Source of the DNA: GCA-965745 sp046704525
Lineage (GTDB): Archaea > Thermoplasmatota > Thermoplasmata > Thermoplasmatales > Thermoplasmataceae
Assembly: GCA_046704525.1 (NCBI GenBank)
Contig: JBJKRS010000044.1
Location: 1-8,710 of the forward strand
Direction: 5' to 3'
DNA length: 8,710 nucleotides
Part shown: positions 1-6,678 of the stretch, one piece after another
How the letters are laid out: each line of letters starts with the position of its first letter
Numbering within the stretch: the stretch's first letter is position 1
The notes under the pieces: model-generated
The model's input: the letters and a program-made list of their open reading frames with translations, nothing else
Databases searched by the model: none
Told to the model about the DNA's origin: nothing
Position numbers and translations under genes: made by a program

Positions 1-435
1 TCGGCTGCCAACGTCTCTGTAAGCGGGACATGGTCGAAATCTAACAACTCCGAGTTTCAGCAGATTAACGGATACGTGTCCTTGAATATTAAAACCGCTG
101 CGAATGCTTACAGCTACCTTGTCATAACGAACTACAGCGGTAACATGAGCATATCGAGCCCAAGGCTTTACCTGAATCAGTCCTCCGCCCCCGGAACCCT
201 GGAGGCATACTTCGTGAACGGTTCTCCCGTGCAAGTCGGAACACCCGTGATCTTCGGATCTGGGGGGAAATTGAACCTATCACTCTCATTCCAGGCAAAC
301 AAGACACAGAACAAGATCATATACCTATATTACCAGTCCGTAACGCTCGAGCTTGTGACTTACACACAAAATGGCGCCCAGGTCTATTCACACCAGACCG
401 TGCATATAACATTCAACGAAAAAGTCCTCGCGTGA
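1..435 (+). CDS. C-terminal part of a sequon-rich, beta-type surface protein (5' end outside window)
   Basis: The reading frame is open from base 1 to a TGA at 433-435, so 144 residues are visible and the true start lies upstream. A GTG at 76 is an internal valine codon, because coding-like sequence continues in frame before it. The visible part is rich in Ser, Thr, Asn and Tyr, with alternating hydrophobic residues typical of beta-sandwich folds. It has at least six N-x-S/T sequons (NYS, NMS, NQS, NGS, NLS, NKT), which suggests an exported glycosylated protein. The C-terminus (...FNEKVLA) has no membrane helix, so any anchor or signal must be N-terminal, as in archaeal type IV pilin-like proteins. 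That identity is only a guess, as the diagnostic N-terminus is missing. It precedes a membrane protein gene by 47 bp on the same strand, with no TATA-like box in the gap, so the two are probably co-transcribed. I do not recognise the family. Confidence 0.75.
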   Translation, partial: SAANVSVSGTWSKSNNSEFQQINGYVSLNIKTAANAYSYLVITNYSGNMSISSPRLYLNQSSAPGTLEAYFVNGSPVQVGTPVIFGSGGKLNLSLSFQANKTQNKIIYLYYQSVTLELVTYTQNGAQVYSHQTVHITFNEKVLA

Positions 436-482
436 TTCCATGCAGGGCTTCCATCATTCAGGCAAGAATGGATTGAAACCAT

Positions 483-1367
483 ATGGCTATCGCGATAAGC
501 ATAGAAAACCTGTCGACATTCATACTGCAATACATAGTCGCAACGCTGGTTGCCGGATTGATTTTCTACAGCCTCTGGAGCAGGCGGTTCAGCATCAAGC
601 CCGATTTCATTGTTCCTCGCCCCTCGTCCAGAATAATAGAGCAGTTTGAACTCATTGGACAGAACTTCTACTGCTCACTTGAAAGTGCCGTGCATGAGGT
701 CACTGAGTCTTTTGCCCTCCTTATGCCCGGAACTGTAAGAGCAGGCATTCCCAGCTCTGGCCTGAGAACTGAGTATAGGAAGGGCATGCCCGTAACACAG
801 AGTGCGGAGTACTTGAGCAGATCCAGAAAGGGTTTCAAGGCCCCCAGCGTGAGGGTGAGGTTCCCGGAGCTCTTTTACAGGAAGAACATTTACGATGCCT
901 TCGTGTCATTCTTTTCCATTTCAGTCTGGGCAGGAGTTCTATTGCTCCTGACTCCGTACCAGAAAATATTTGTCTTCATACCGCACTTTGCAAATAACAA
1001 CGTCAACCTCGCCATAGTCATCATATTCGCCATAACAGTTTTTGAGAGTGGAATAGCAACCCTTTTCATGCACATCGGAACTGCACGCAAAAGGGTGGCT
1101 GCAGTCTCACTCGGAGTCATGGCAGTGCTCACTGCGGCACTCTACACGCCATCATTCACCTGGTTCAGGAATTTCACCAATTACGGAGAGTTTCTGATTT
1201 ACATAATTCTGGGTGTCCTGATACTCAGCATAACCATCCTGATCTCCCTTCTCAGAGAGAAAAACACGCTTTACAGGCTGTCGCTTTACTCATCCTTTGT
1301 TTCTTACGGGTTCTTCATACTCGTAACAATGTACAACATTATTGCTTCAATTTATGCTACGGTCTGA
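483..1367 (+). CDS. Six-helix integral membrane protein, function unknown
   Basis: This 294-residue protein has one N-terminal hydrophobic helix (about residues 11-31). A soluble, basic/Ser-rich segment of about 100 residues follows (32-136). Then come about five more helices (about 137-157, 173-198, 204-222, 235-257, 265-291). Short basic loops (ARKR at 201-204, REK at 258-260) fit cytoplasmic positions under the positive-inside rule. The ATG at 483 is the furthest possible start in this frame, because an in-frame TGA lies at 474-476. No strong Shine-Dalgarno sequence is visible, only a loose GGATTG about 10 bases upstream. It follows the sequon-rich surface protein gene on the same strand, so it may help insert, anchor or assemble that protein, but this is context inference only. 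I recognise no catalytic motif or transporter signature and do not assign a family. Its stop lies 17 bp from the stop of the convergent surface-protein gene. Confidence 0.85.
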   Translation: MAIAISIENLSTFILQYIVATLVAGLIFYSLWSRRFSIKPDFIVPRPSSRIIEQFELIGQNFYCSLESAVHEVTESFALLMPGTVRAGIPSSGLRTEYRKGMPVTQSAEYLSRSRKGFKAPSVRVRFPELFYRKNIYDAFVSFFSISVWAGVLLLLTPYQKIFVFIPHFANNNVNLAIVIIFAITVFESGIATLFMHIGTARKRVAAVSLGVMAVLTAALYTPSFTWFRNFTNYGEFLIYIILGVLILSITILISLLREKNTLYRLSLYSSFVSYGFFILVTMYNIIASIYATV

Positions 1368-1384
1368 GTAAGTCCATGACTGTC

Positions 1385-4300
1385 TCAGAGGGAAGACATG
1401 AGTTCTGCGGATGCAAAGTAGAATCTTGGGCCGAAATTGATGTTGGTAACTGCGTACTGGATCATTTCACCAACGTATGAGATGATGCGGGAGAACTCTT
1501 CAGTAAATTTCTGCCAGCCTGCATTCCATCCACGATGGTCGTGGCTGGTCCCTGAGGCATGGTTGAAATGAACCCCAACTGTTATGTTCCCCCCGTTTAC
1601 AGTTATGGGAGGTTCCCCTGACCCAACAGCAGTGAAAGAAGGCGATGCGCCGGAGACAAAGTCTCCTCCCTCATTCCAGTAGTTTACGTTGATTTCGAAG
1701 GACTGGTTGCTGGATGAAAATACCGTGAAATTGTAGGTTCCATTTGTCAGGTAGAAAACGACGCTATCATTGCTGGTGGTTATGTTCATTCCGCTAAGGT
1801 TTACTGCCCACGTAGCACCGCTCTCCAATCCAGTTTCCCTGAAAGTGATGGAATATACTCCAGAGAACTTAAGTGATATGTTCGTAAATTGCCCTGCAAC
1901 TTCAGCCGTTCCAATAAGTGAGATTCTTTCTCCCCCTGCGATGTAGTAAGCCGAGTAGGAATAATTTCCGCCCAACAGGTTCAGGGATATGCTAACACCC
2001 GAGGTGCTGAAAATGCTTCCATTGATCTCCAGGAACCAGGTTTTCCCCGACGGGACATTTACCTCTGTGAATGTGGTGTTCACTATGGGAAGGAACTTTA
2101 CGTAAATTGTCACGGGGGAACCGCTTACTGTGATATTGCTGTATGTGACATTTGACACGTATCCTGAAGGAGGGTTCACCTTGAAGCCGTAAGTTCCGTT
2201 TGTTTCATTTAAGTAAATTATGCTGCCAGATCCGCCCGTAACTGTTCCGTTCAGGCTGATGCTCCAGTTTGACTTCCCGGAATATCCTGCCTCAATGACC
2301 CGGATGGAGTACAGCTTTTGGTACTGGAAGACAATGTTCACGGAGCTGCCATTAAGGGAAATTGTGCCAGAGGTTGATCCCAGCCAGTAGCCGTTGACCT
2401 GGCTTGCAGAATAATTATAAGTGCCATTTGTAAGGTTCAAGTACATGGCGCCAGTATTGGACGTGAGCTCCTTGCCCGCGATGTCCGCTGACCACACTGT
2501 GCCGCTTACAAGCCCTTTCTCTACGAGAGATACCGTATAGAGCTTGTGGTACTGTATGTTTACGGTGATGTTGGCACCATTGACGATGACCTTTCCATTG
2601 CTATCCACCATCACATAGCCTGTCACTGGAGAAGCGGTGTAATTATACGTGCCATTGACAACCTGAATTGAGAGGATCCCCGAGGAAGGGCCAAGGGTAC
2701 TGTTGTTGACAGAAACCTCCCAGTTCACACCAGAAGATAGCCCTTCCCCGCTGAAAGTGACAGTGTAAAGCTTTGAGAAGCTTGTGTCCACAGTGACTGG
2801 AGAACCCAGGATTATTGCAGTCCCGGACAAGTCTTTGGACCGGTAACCTGATACGGCATGAACTGAATACTGGTAGGAGCCGTTTGGCAAGCTAATGCTG
2901 ACTGATCTTGACTGACTCTTGTAAAGGGAGCCGTTTATGGTAACAGACCACTCGGTTCCGGGGAACAGTCCATGAACTGAAATTGTTAAATTGTAGATGG
3001 GGTAAAAGTGGACGTTCACAAGCACTGAGGAGCCTGAAACGATAACCCTGGCAGAGTGTGCAGCGTAACTTGCGTTATCGGCAGCAAAGAAGCTCGCTCC
3101 ATAGGTGCCATTTGGCTCTTCCATGCTGATTGTTGCATCCTGGGAAGTGAAGTTGGTCCCATCGAAGTTCACAAGCCATGCATTCGAAGCGGGCAACCCA
3201 TGCTCCACAAATGTCACAGTATACTGCCTGTTGTACTCCACACCAACGGTTAGGTTGCTTCCGGACACTGTAATGGTCTGGTTATTGCCTGAAAGAACAT
3301 ACCCTGAAACGCTGGAAGCATGATATATGTATGAGCCCGGGGTTTCATTGAAGGAAATGCTGTTTCCGCTCGTGGAAAGCGTTACTCCATTCAGGGTTAC
3401 AGACCAGGGTGTTCCGTAGCTGAGCCCTGTCTCCACAAATTTCACTCCAGCCGTGACGCCTGTGTAATTCAGTGCCGTTATCGTCCCGGAGCCGAAGTTG
3501 GAGACCAGAACCTCTCCCTGGTGGACACCTGTAAGCATACCATAAGGAGAAATGCCAACTGGCAAGTACTGTATGATCTGACAGTTTTCAGGGTTGACCA
3601 CACCGATGAAGTTGGAATTGGCGTCTGACACGTATATTAGATTTCTCAGAGAGTCAAAGGAGACTGCGAAAGGGTTCGCTATATTTCCCAGAGATATGTT
3701 CGAAACCGCGAACCCCTCAGGGCTGATTGTGGAAAGATAGCCCATGCCAGTGCCTGCTGAATTCTGCGAGTCTGTAACATATACATTCCCGTTTCTGCTG
3801 TCGTAGGCCATCATGGTGGGCGAACCCTTCACCTGGATCAGTCCTGTTTGCTGTGTGCCGCTTACCTGGATCACATTGTTGCCATTGAAATCGGTAAAAA
3901 GCAAGGCATTCAGTGAAGGGTCATAAAGGGCGAAGAATGGGTCAACTCCTCGAGAGAACTGTATGCTGTGACCTATGCTTCCAGCGCCTGACTGCGATGT
4001 CTCTATTACGCTCAGGTTGCTGGACAAGGTATTTGCAACATAGACATAGTGGTTTACAGGATCATATGTGATGCCAAATGGGAAAGCCCCCACGTTGAAA
4101 GTGGCAACAATCTGGTTCTCCGAATTGATTGCAGAGACTGTCCCCGAACCAGAGTTTGTAACATAAACCAGACCGTTGTATGGATCATATACCAGTTCAG
4201 AAGGATTTGTGCCGGTATTGAGAGCTGCCACTTCCTTGTTGTTGGAATTGACGACGAAAACCTCGCTCAGTCCAGAGTCTGCTACATAAGTGTATCCGTT

Positions 4301-4918
4301 TGCGGGGTCAAACACCATTCCTATGGGAGCACTGTTGCTGCTCTGTGGGGCGACGTATCCATGCACGCTGGAAAAGTTCGAGAGGAAGAGTGTGCTCTGG
4401 ACCTTCATATCCGAGGTCAGCCCAAGAAAAAATGAATCCAATGTTGAGGTCACGTTTATTGTCTTCACAGGAGAAAGTGGGATATAACCGCTTGAACCGT
4501 AAATCACCTGATACACACCCAGCTGAAGTGTGGCCACAATTGATGGGCCGTTGCCTGAGTAGTTGTTGCCATTGACATTTACAAACCAGGTTTTGTTGGT
4601 GGGGAGACCCTGTTCATGGAACACAACTGTGGCTGAATTGTAGGCCGATGGCGAAAAAGAATTCGGTGTGATACCCTGATGTGAAATTTCCTTGTTTTGG
4701 ACAGAATGCGGACTGTAGGGCAGATTGCCACTGACAGACCGGTGCACTATGCCGTTGAGAACATTTGAGAAATTCAAACTGGCAGTGTTTCCGTTCGCAT
4801 ATCCGGAGGAAAGCCCAGCCACTTGAGGAATGTGCGTTGAGGAAGTTATAAGAAAAGCTCCTGGCAACGTGAGCAAGAACACTGATGCTACTAAGATTGC
4901 CAGTGCTTTTGCCCTCAT
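1385..4918 (-). CDS. Large exported surface protein: YVTN beta-propeller plus tandem 76-residue repeats
   Basis: This 1177-residue protein begins with a Sec-type signal peptide: basic MRAK, a hydrophobic core at about 5-25, then a Ser/Thr-rich linker. A lone repeat unit follows (about 97-165; motif HEQGLP...W111...LGVY). Residues about 195-485 form a YVTN/YncE-like beta-propeller with recurring FDP/YDP..N..VYV..S/N steps, about seven blades. Residues 491 to about 1120 hold eight units of the type 'TVTFxExGLxxGxxWSVxxNG ... NGTYxYxxxxxxGY'. N-x-S/T sequons are numerous, as expected for a glycosylated envelope protein. The 57-residue tail carries a charged/His patch (SHDHRGW) and an amphipathic helix but no C-terminal membrane helix, so the protein may be secreted or held non-covalently. 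The ATG at 4918 is preceded by GGTGAT two bases upstream. No protease or glycosidase active-site motif was seen; an adhesin or structural role is inferred. The gene faces away from the proteasome chaperone gene and converges with the membrane protein gene. Confidence 0.93.
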   Translation of the reverse strand: MRAKALAILVASVFLLTLPGAFLITSSTHIPQVAGLSSGYANGNTASLNFSNVLNGIVHRSVSGNLPYSPHSVQNKEISHQGITPNSFSPSAYNSATVVFHEQGLPTNKTWFVNVNGNNYSGNGPSIVATLQLGVYQVIYGSSGYIPLSPVKTINVTSTLDSFFLGLTSDMKVQSTLFLSNFSSVHGYVAPQSSNSAPIGMVFDPANGYTYVADSGLSEVFVVNSNNKEVAALNTGTNPSELVYDPYNGLVYVTNSGSGTVSAINSENQIVATFNVGAFPFGITYDPVNHYVYVANTLSSNLSVIETSQSGAGSIGHSIQFSRGVDPFFALYDPSLNALLFTDFNGNNVIQVSGTQQTGLIQVKGSPTMMAYDSRNGNVYVTDSQNSAGTGMGYLSTISPEGFAVSNISLGNIANPFAVSFDSLRNLIYVSDANSNFIGVVNPENCQIIQYLPVGISPYGMLTGVHQGEVLVSNFGSGTITALNYTGVTAGVKFVETGLSYGTPWSVTLNGVTLSTSGNSISFNETPGSYIYHASSVSGYVLSGNNQTITVSGSNLTVGVEYNRQYTVTFVEHGLPASNAWLVNFDGTNFTSQDATISMEEPNGTYGASFFAADNASYAAHSARVIVSGSSVLVNVHFYPIYNLTISVHGLFPGTEWSVTINGSLYKSQSRSVSISLPNGSYQYSVHAVSGYRSKDLSGTAIILGSPVTVDTSFSKLYTVTFSGEGLSSGVNWEVSVNNSTLGPSSGILSIQVVNGTYNYTASPVTGYVMVDSNGKVIVNGANITVNIQYHKLYTVSLVEKGLVSGTVWSADIAGKELTSNTGAMYLNLTNGTYNYSASQVNGYWLGSTSGTISLNGSSVNIVFQYQKLYSIRVIEAGYSGKSNWSISLNGTVTGGSGSIIYLNETNGTYGFKVNPPSGYVSNVTYSNITVSGSPVTIYVKFLPIVNTTFTEVNVPSGKTWFLEINGSIFSTSGVSISLNLLGGNYSYSAYYIAGGERISLIGTAEVAGQFTNISLKFSGVYSITFRETGLESGATWAVNLSGMNITTSNDSVVFYLTNGTYNFTVFSSSNQSFEINVNYWNEGGDFVSGASPSFTAVGSGEPPITVNGGNITVGVHFNHASGTSHDHRGWNAGWQKFTEEFSRIISYVGEMIQYAVTNINFGPRFYFASAELMSSL
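1565..3448 (-). repeat. Eight tandem 76-residue (228 bp) protein repeats in the surface protein
   Basis: Within the surface protein, units begin at residues 491, 567, 643, 719, 795, 871, 947 and 1023. The conserved Trp falls at 505, 581, 657, 733, 809, 885, 961 and 1037, exactly 76 residues apart each time. The Gly of the ExGL motif (498, 574, 650, 726, 802, 878; Asn at 954; Gly 1030) and the xG(T/S/N)Y motif (from 527 to 1059) keep the same step. The sequences between these landmarks are strongly diverged. The last unit carries about 24 extra residues before its closing NITV strand. One further unit with the same internal spacing lies N-terminal to the propeller (4426-4633, residues about 96-165). 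Each unit is probably an Ig-like or similar beta-sandwich. Confidence 0.9.
3464..4336 (-). other. Seven-bladed YVTN/YncE-type beta-propeller domain
   Basis: Residues about 195-485 of the surface protein repeat the blade pattern 'P.g..yDp.ng.vYV.ns....v.vin...' roughly every 40 residues. Examples are FDPANGYTYVADSG, YDPYNGLVYVTNSG, YDPVNHYVYVANT, YDSRNGNVYVTDS and FDSLRNLIYVSDAN. The steps are spaced as a seven-bladed fold would need. In other surface proteins such propellers are binding platforms; no ligand or active site can be read here. The domain is inserted between the lone first repeat and the eight-repeat array. Confidence 0.8.
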
Positions 4919-4920
4919 GT

Positions 4921-4926
4921 ATCACC
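4921..4926 (-). promoter_or_regulatory. Shine-Dalgarno site of the surface protein gene
   Basis: Read on the minus strand this is GGTGAT, ending two bases before the ATG at 4918. It matches the 3' part of the archaeal anti-SD complement (GGAGGTGAT). It supports ATG 4918 as the true start and implies a transcript with a leader. Confidence 0.65.
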
Positions 4927-4940
4927 AGTATCTAGATTTC

Positions 4941-4956
4941 TTTATTAATCTTTATT
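4941..4956 (-). promoter_or_regulatory. Possible TATA region of the surface protein gene
   Basis: On the minus strand this stretch reads AATAAAGATTAATAAA, the most A/T-rich segment upstream of the gene. It lies 23-38 bases before the start codon. A TATA element near 4953 would place transcription start near 4927, just ahead of the GGTGAT site. It is not a consensus box, so confidence is low. Confidence 0.35.
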
Positions 4957-5035
4957 CGAAGAATTGCGAACAAAATTATTCCAATACTGTCTCTTCAATG
5001 CCAACCCTAACTTCGTGGAAGCATAAAGGTTCAGG

Positions 5036-5050
5036 ATAAAGGCTTATAAG
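5036..5050 (+). promoter_or_regulatory. Archaeal promoter (BRE plus TATA box) of the PAC2 gene
   Basis: The segment ATAAAGG followed by CTTATAAG (5043-5050) reads as a BRE-like purine element plus a TATA box. The centre of the box is about 26 bases before the ATG at 5072, the usual distance from TATA centre to transcription start. The transcript is therefore predicted to be leaderless. A GGGTGA at 5053-5058 would lie upstream of the transcript start and so should not act as a ribosome binding site. A second ATAAAGG copy lies at 5023-5029. Confidence 0.6.
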
Positions 5051-5071
5051 TCGGGTGAACTGTTATAGCTG

Positions 5072-5830
5072 ATGCCCATGGCGGACCAGGATGATATTTT
5101 CAGAACCGAGGTAGTAGAGCTGGAAAAAGTCAAGTTCAACAACCCAGTCGTAATTGGGGGATTCGTTGGGCCAACCCTCACCGGTTTCATTGCTGCAAGT
5201 TACATTATCGAGAGGATGAAGCTCCACCAAATCGGCCATGTCAGGTCGCCGCACATACCTCCCATGGCTGTTTTCATAGGAAAGAAGCTCAGGACTCCCT
5301 TCAGGATATACTCCAACAAGAGCGGGACACTTGTCGTGGCGATTTGCGAAGTTCCAATCGACGACAGGGGTCTTTATGAGATTTCTTCAGCACTCATTTC
5401 GTGGCTCCAGGACAAAAGTCCCAGCGAGGTTTTGGTCCTGGAGGGGGTACCGGTCGGTGAGATACTTTCTGAACACAAGGTGTATTCCATAGCCAATGAC
5501 CAGAAAATGAAGCAATTCACCCAACATGGAATAGAAGCTGCCCACTCCGCCCTTATAACAGGCATGGGAGGAGCTCTCCTGAATGAGTGCCTTGCGAGGA
5601 AGCTCAACGGTGCCTCCCTCATTACGGCCGCTCCTGTGCAGGTTCCAGATCCTGGTGCAGTACTTGCGCTTATAGAAACTGTGAATGTTGTCTTCAGTTT
5701 CAGCATTGACACTGGGATCCTTGAGGAGAACGTCAATGAATTCCATGATCAGCTGAATGAACTCATGGAACAGTACAAGAAAGCGGTAAAGCATACGGAG
5801 AAGGGACCTGCAGAGACCATGTATGGTTAA
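5072..5830 (+). CDS. PAC2-family (COG2047-like) proteasome assembly chaperone
   Basis: This 252-residue protein has the length and layout of archaeal PAC2 proteins. An N-terminal Rossmann-like segment reads NPVVIGGFVGPTLTGFIAA (24-42). A central strand/loop reads VLVLEGVPVGE (120-130). The family's C-terminal core has GMGGALLNECLARKL (164-178) and APVQVPDPGA (187-196). A charged helix with coiled-coil character follows (about 216-242). The protein ends Met-Tyr-Gly, a HbYX motif (hydrophobic, Tyr, any residue, carboxyl end). In yeast Pba1-Pba2 and archaeal PbaA such tails dock into pockets of the 20S alpha ring. The probable role is cytoplasmic help with 20S core assembly or capping of precursors. 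No proteasome subunit gene is in the window. ATG 5072 is chosen because it sits at the predicted leaderless start; ATG 5078 is the alternative. The family call is firm; the chaperone role is inferred from relatives. Confidence 0.9.
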   Translation: MPMADQDDIFRTEVVELEKVKFNNPVVIGGFVGPTLTGFIAASYIIERMKLHQIGHVRSPHIPPMAVFIGKKLRTPFRIYSNKSGTLVVAICEVPIDDRGLYEISSALISWLQDKSPSEVLVLEGVPVGEILSEHKVYSIANDQKMKQFTQHGIEAAHSALITGMGGALLNECLARKLNGASLITAAPVQVPDPGAVLALIETVNVVFSFSIDTGILEENVNEFHDQLNELMEQYKKAVKHTEKGPAETMYG

Positions 5831-5835
5831 TGCAG

Positions 5836-6612
5836 TTACACAAGCTTTGCCTGGGTGAGATCATCAGCTGAACTCCACCCCCTTTTTTGAATGATCGCCT
5901 CAAACCTGTCAAGCACTTGATGCCTGCGGTGAAGCAGATCCAGGTAGAGGCAGGGCTGCTCCATTGCTGAAACTGGGCTCCAGTTCATTGTCTGGGCGTC
6001 ATGGCATCTTGAGCACAGCATCAGAAGATTGTCATCCCTGTACGACTTCTCAACCCCCAGGTACTTCATTCCTGGAAACCTCAGCCTCCTTCCCCTGTGG
6101 TAGGTGTAGAAGAACTCCTCGACTCCTGTTACATGTGCCAGTTCAAGCCCTGAATCAGACCCGCAGATCTCACATTTGCCTTCAACCCTGTCCATGAATG
6201 ATTTTCTCCACTTGTTGTGGCGGTAGGAAAAGGCTGCCCTGGCCTTCCTGAGAAGATCCGCATCGCCTATGTGGTCCTTCATGCTTCTGCCTCCCTCCTG
6301 CGACCCTGTCCACGTGTGGTGAATGTCAGAAATGCACCTGGCGCAGGTGAGCAGCCTGCCATGCGATGCTGTGAAAACAAGAGGTTTTGACAGAAACGCA
6401 AGCAGTTTTGAATAGTCGCCATTTTTTGATCTTTCCGGTATGTATATAACTGGGCCATTGAGCAGAACGATGCCAGGAGAATCGCATGATGATACGTGCC
6501 TGTAAAAATCCCTGACTGCCCTGACCCTCTCCTCAAAATCAATTTGGTCAAAGCCGGAACCCAGAACTTCTATGCCTTGATCATCCTGGTCTTCAGAAAT
6601 AGCATCTTCCAT
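5836..6612 (-). CDS. HNH-endonuclease-like zinc-binding protein
   Basis: This 258-residue protein has an HNH-type beta-beta-alpha metal site in its C-terminal half. Cys147-x2-Cys150 (CEIC) is followed by His160 in LELAHV, Asn195 in DDNLLMLC, Cys200-x2-Cys203 and the final His204 (SRCHD). This is the CxxC...H...N...CxxCH layout of HNH nucleases with a structural zinc. The N-terminal half is not recognised. It starts very acidic (MEDAISEDQDDQ), contains a hydrophobic segment GIVLLNGPVIYI (47-58), and has a second possible metal site, C90-x2-C93 with H98/H99. The ATG at 6612 has no clear Shine-Dalgarno and could be leaderless. The next in-frame Met (111) would delete that second site. The stop codon is 5 bp from that of the PAC2 gene. 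The protein could be a restriction or defence nuclease, a homing-type enzyme, or a repair factor; nothing nearby (methylase, helicase, self-splicing element) decides. Nuclease activity is inferred from the motif. Confidence 0.8.
   Translation of the reverse strand: MEDAISEDQDDQGIEVLGSGFDQIDFEERVRAVRDFYRHVSSCDSPGIVLLNGPVIYIPERSKNGDYSKLLAFLSKPLVFTASHGRLLTCARCISDIHHTWTGSQEGGRSMKDHIGDADLLRKARAAFSYRHNKWRKSFMDRVEGKCEICGSDSGLELAHVTGVEEFFYTYHRGRRLRFPGMKYLGVEKSYRDDNLLMLCSRCHDAQTMNWSPVSAMEQPCLYLDLLHRRHQVLDRFEAIIQKRGWSSADDLTQAKLV
5883..5888 (+). terminator. Possible T-run terminator for the PAC2 transcript
   Basis: Six T residues on the plus strand lie 53 bases after the PAC2 stop codon, inside the 3' end of the convergent HNH gene. 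Archaeal transcription often ends at oligo-T without a hairpin. This is the only T6 run near that stop, but one short run is weak evidence. Confidence 0.25.
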
Positions 6613-6624
6613 CAGTATTGTAAA

Positions 6625-6640
6625 CTTAAAAAGAACTTAA
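6625..6640 (-). promoter_or_regulatory. Possible TATA elements of the HNH gene
   Basis: On the minus strand this reads TTAAGTTCTTTTTAAG, with the 7-mer TTAAGTT repeated (6634-6640 and 6623-6629). The upstream copy is centred about 25 bases before ATG 6612, which would give a leaderless transcript. The inner CTTTTTAAG is a better TATA match but sits only about 17 bases from the ATG. A third candidate, CCTTTTAAGG at 6661-6670, would start transcription near 6640. The choice is unresolved. Confidence 0.35.
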
Positions 6641-6644
6641 CTCT

Positions 6645-6658
6645 TGCCTGAACAGGCA
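6645..6658. promoter_or_regulatory. TGCC-N6-GGCA palindrome upstream of the HNH gene
   Basis: The sequence TGCCTGAACAGGCA has perfect 6-base arms (TGCCTG/CAGGCA) around two bases. It lies 33-46 bases before the HNH start codon, directly upstream of the candidate TATA elements, a usual place for a dimeric regulator. A second TGCC-N6-GGCA element lies at 6918-6931. The binding protein is unknown. Confidence 0.4.
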
Positions 6659-6678
6659 GACCTTAAAAGGGAACAGAA

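Noticed and set aside
440..649. Plus-strand 69-residue frame starting in the gap before the membrane protein
   Set aside because: It overlaps the first 167 bases of the membrane protein gene in another frame, and its His/Arg/Gln-rich composition looks non-coding.
1368..1384. Terminator in the 17 bp convergent gap between the membrane and surface protein genes
   Set aside because: No T-run or hairpin is present on either strand.
1385..3448. Tandem DNA repeats suggesting a CRISPR array or mobile element
   Set aside because: The 228 bp period is a protein-level repeat within one ORF; the nucleotide sequences are diverged and there are no spacers or terminal inverted repeats.
4614..4925. Minus-strand 103-residue frame overlapping the start of the surface protein gene
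   Set aside because: It shares the upstream region, but the in-frame signal peptide, propeller and repeats clearly place the gene in the other frame.
5387..5794. Minus-strand 135-residue frame inside the PAC2 gene
   Set aside because: It is the complement of a well-supported gene and has no recognisable protein features.
5836..6612. HNH gene as part of a self-splicing intron, intein or inserted mobile element
   Set aside because: It is free-standing, interrupts no neighbouring gene, and has no flanking repeats or splice-type structure that I can see.
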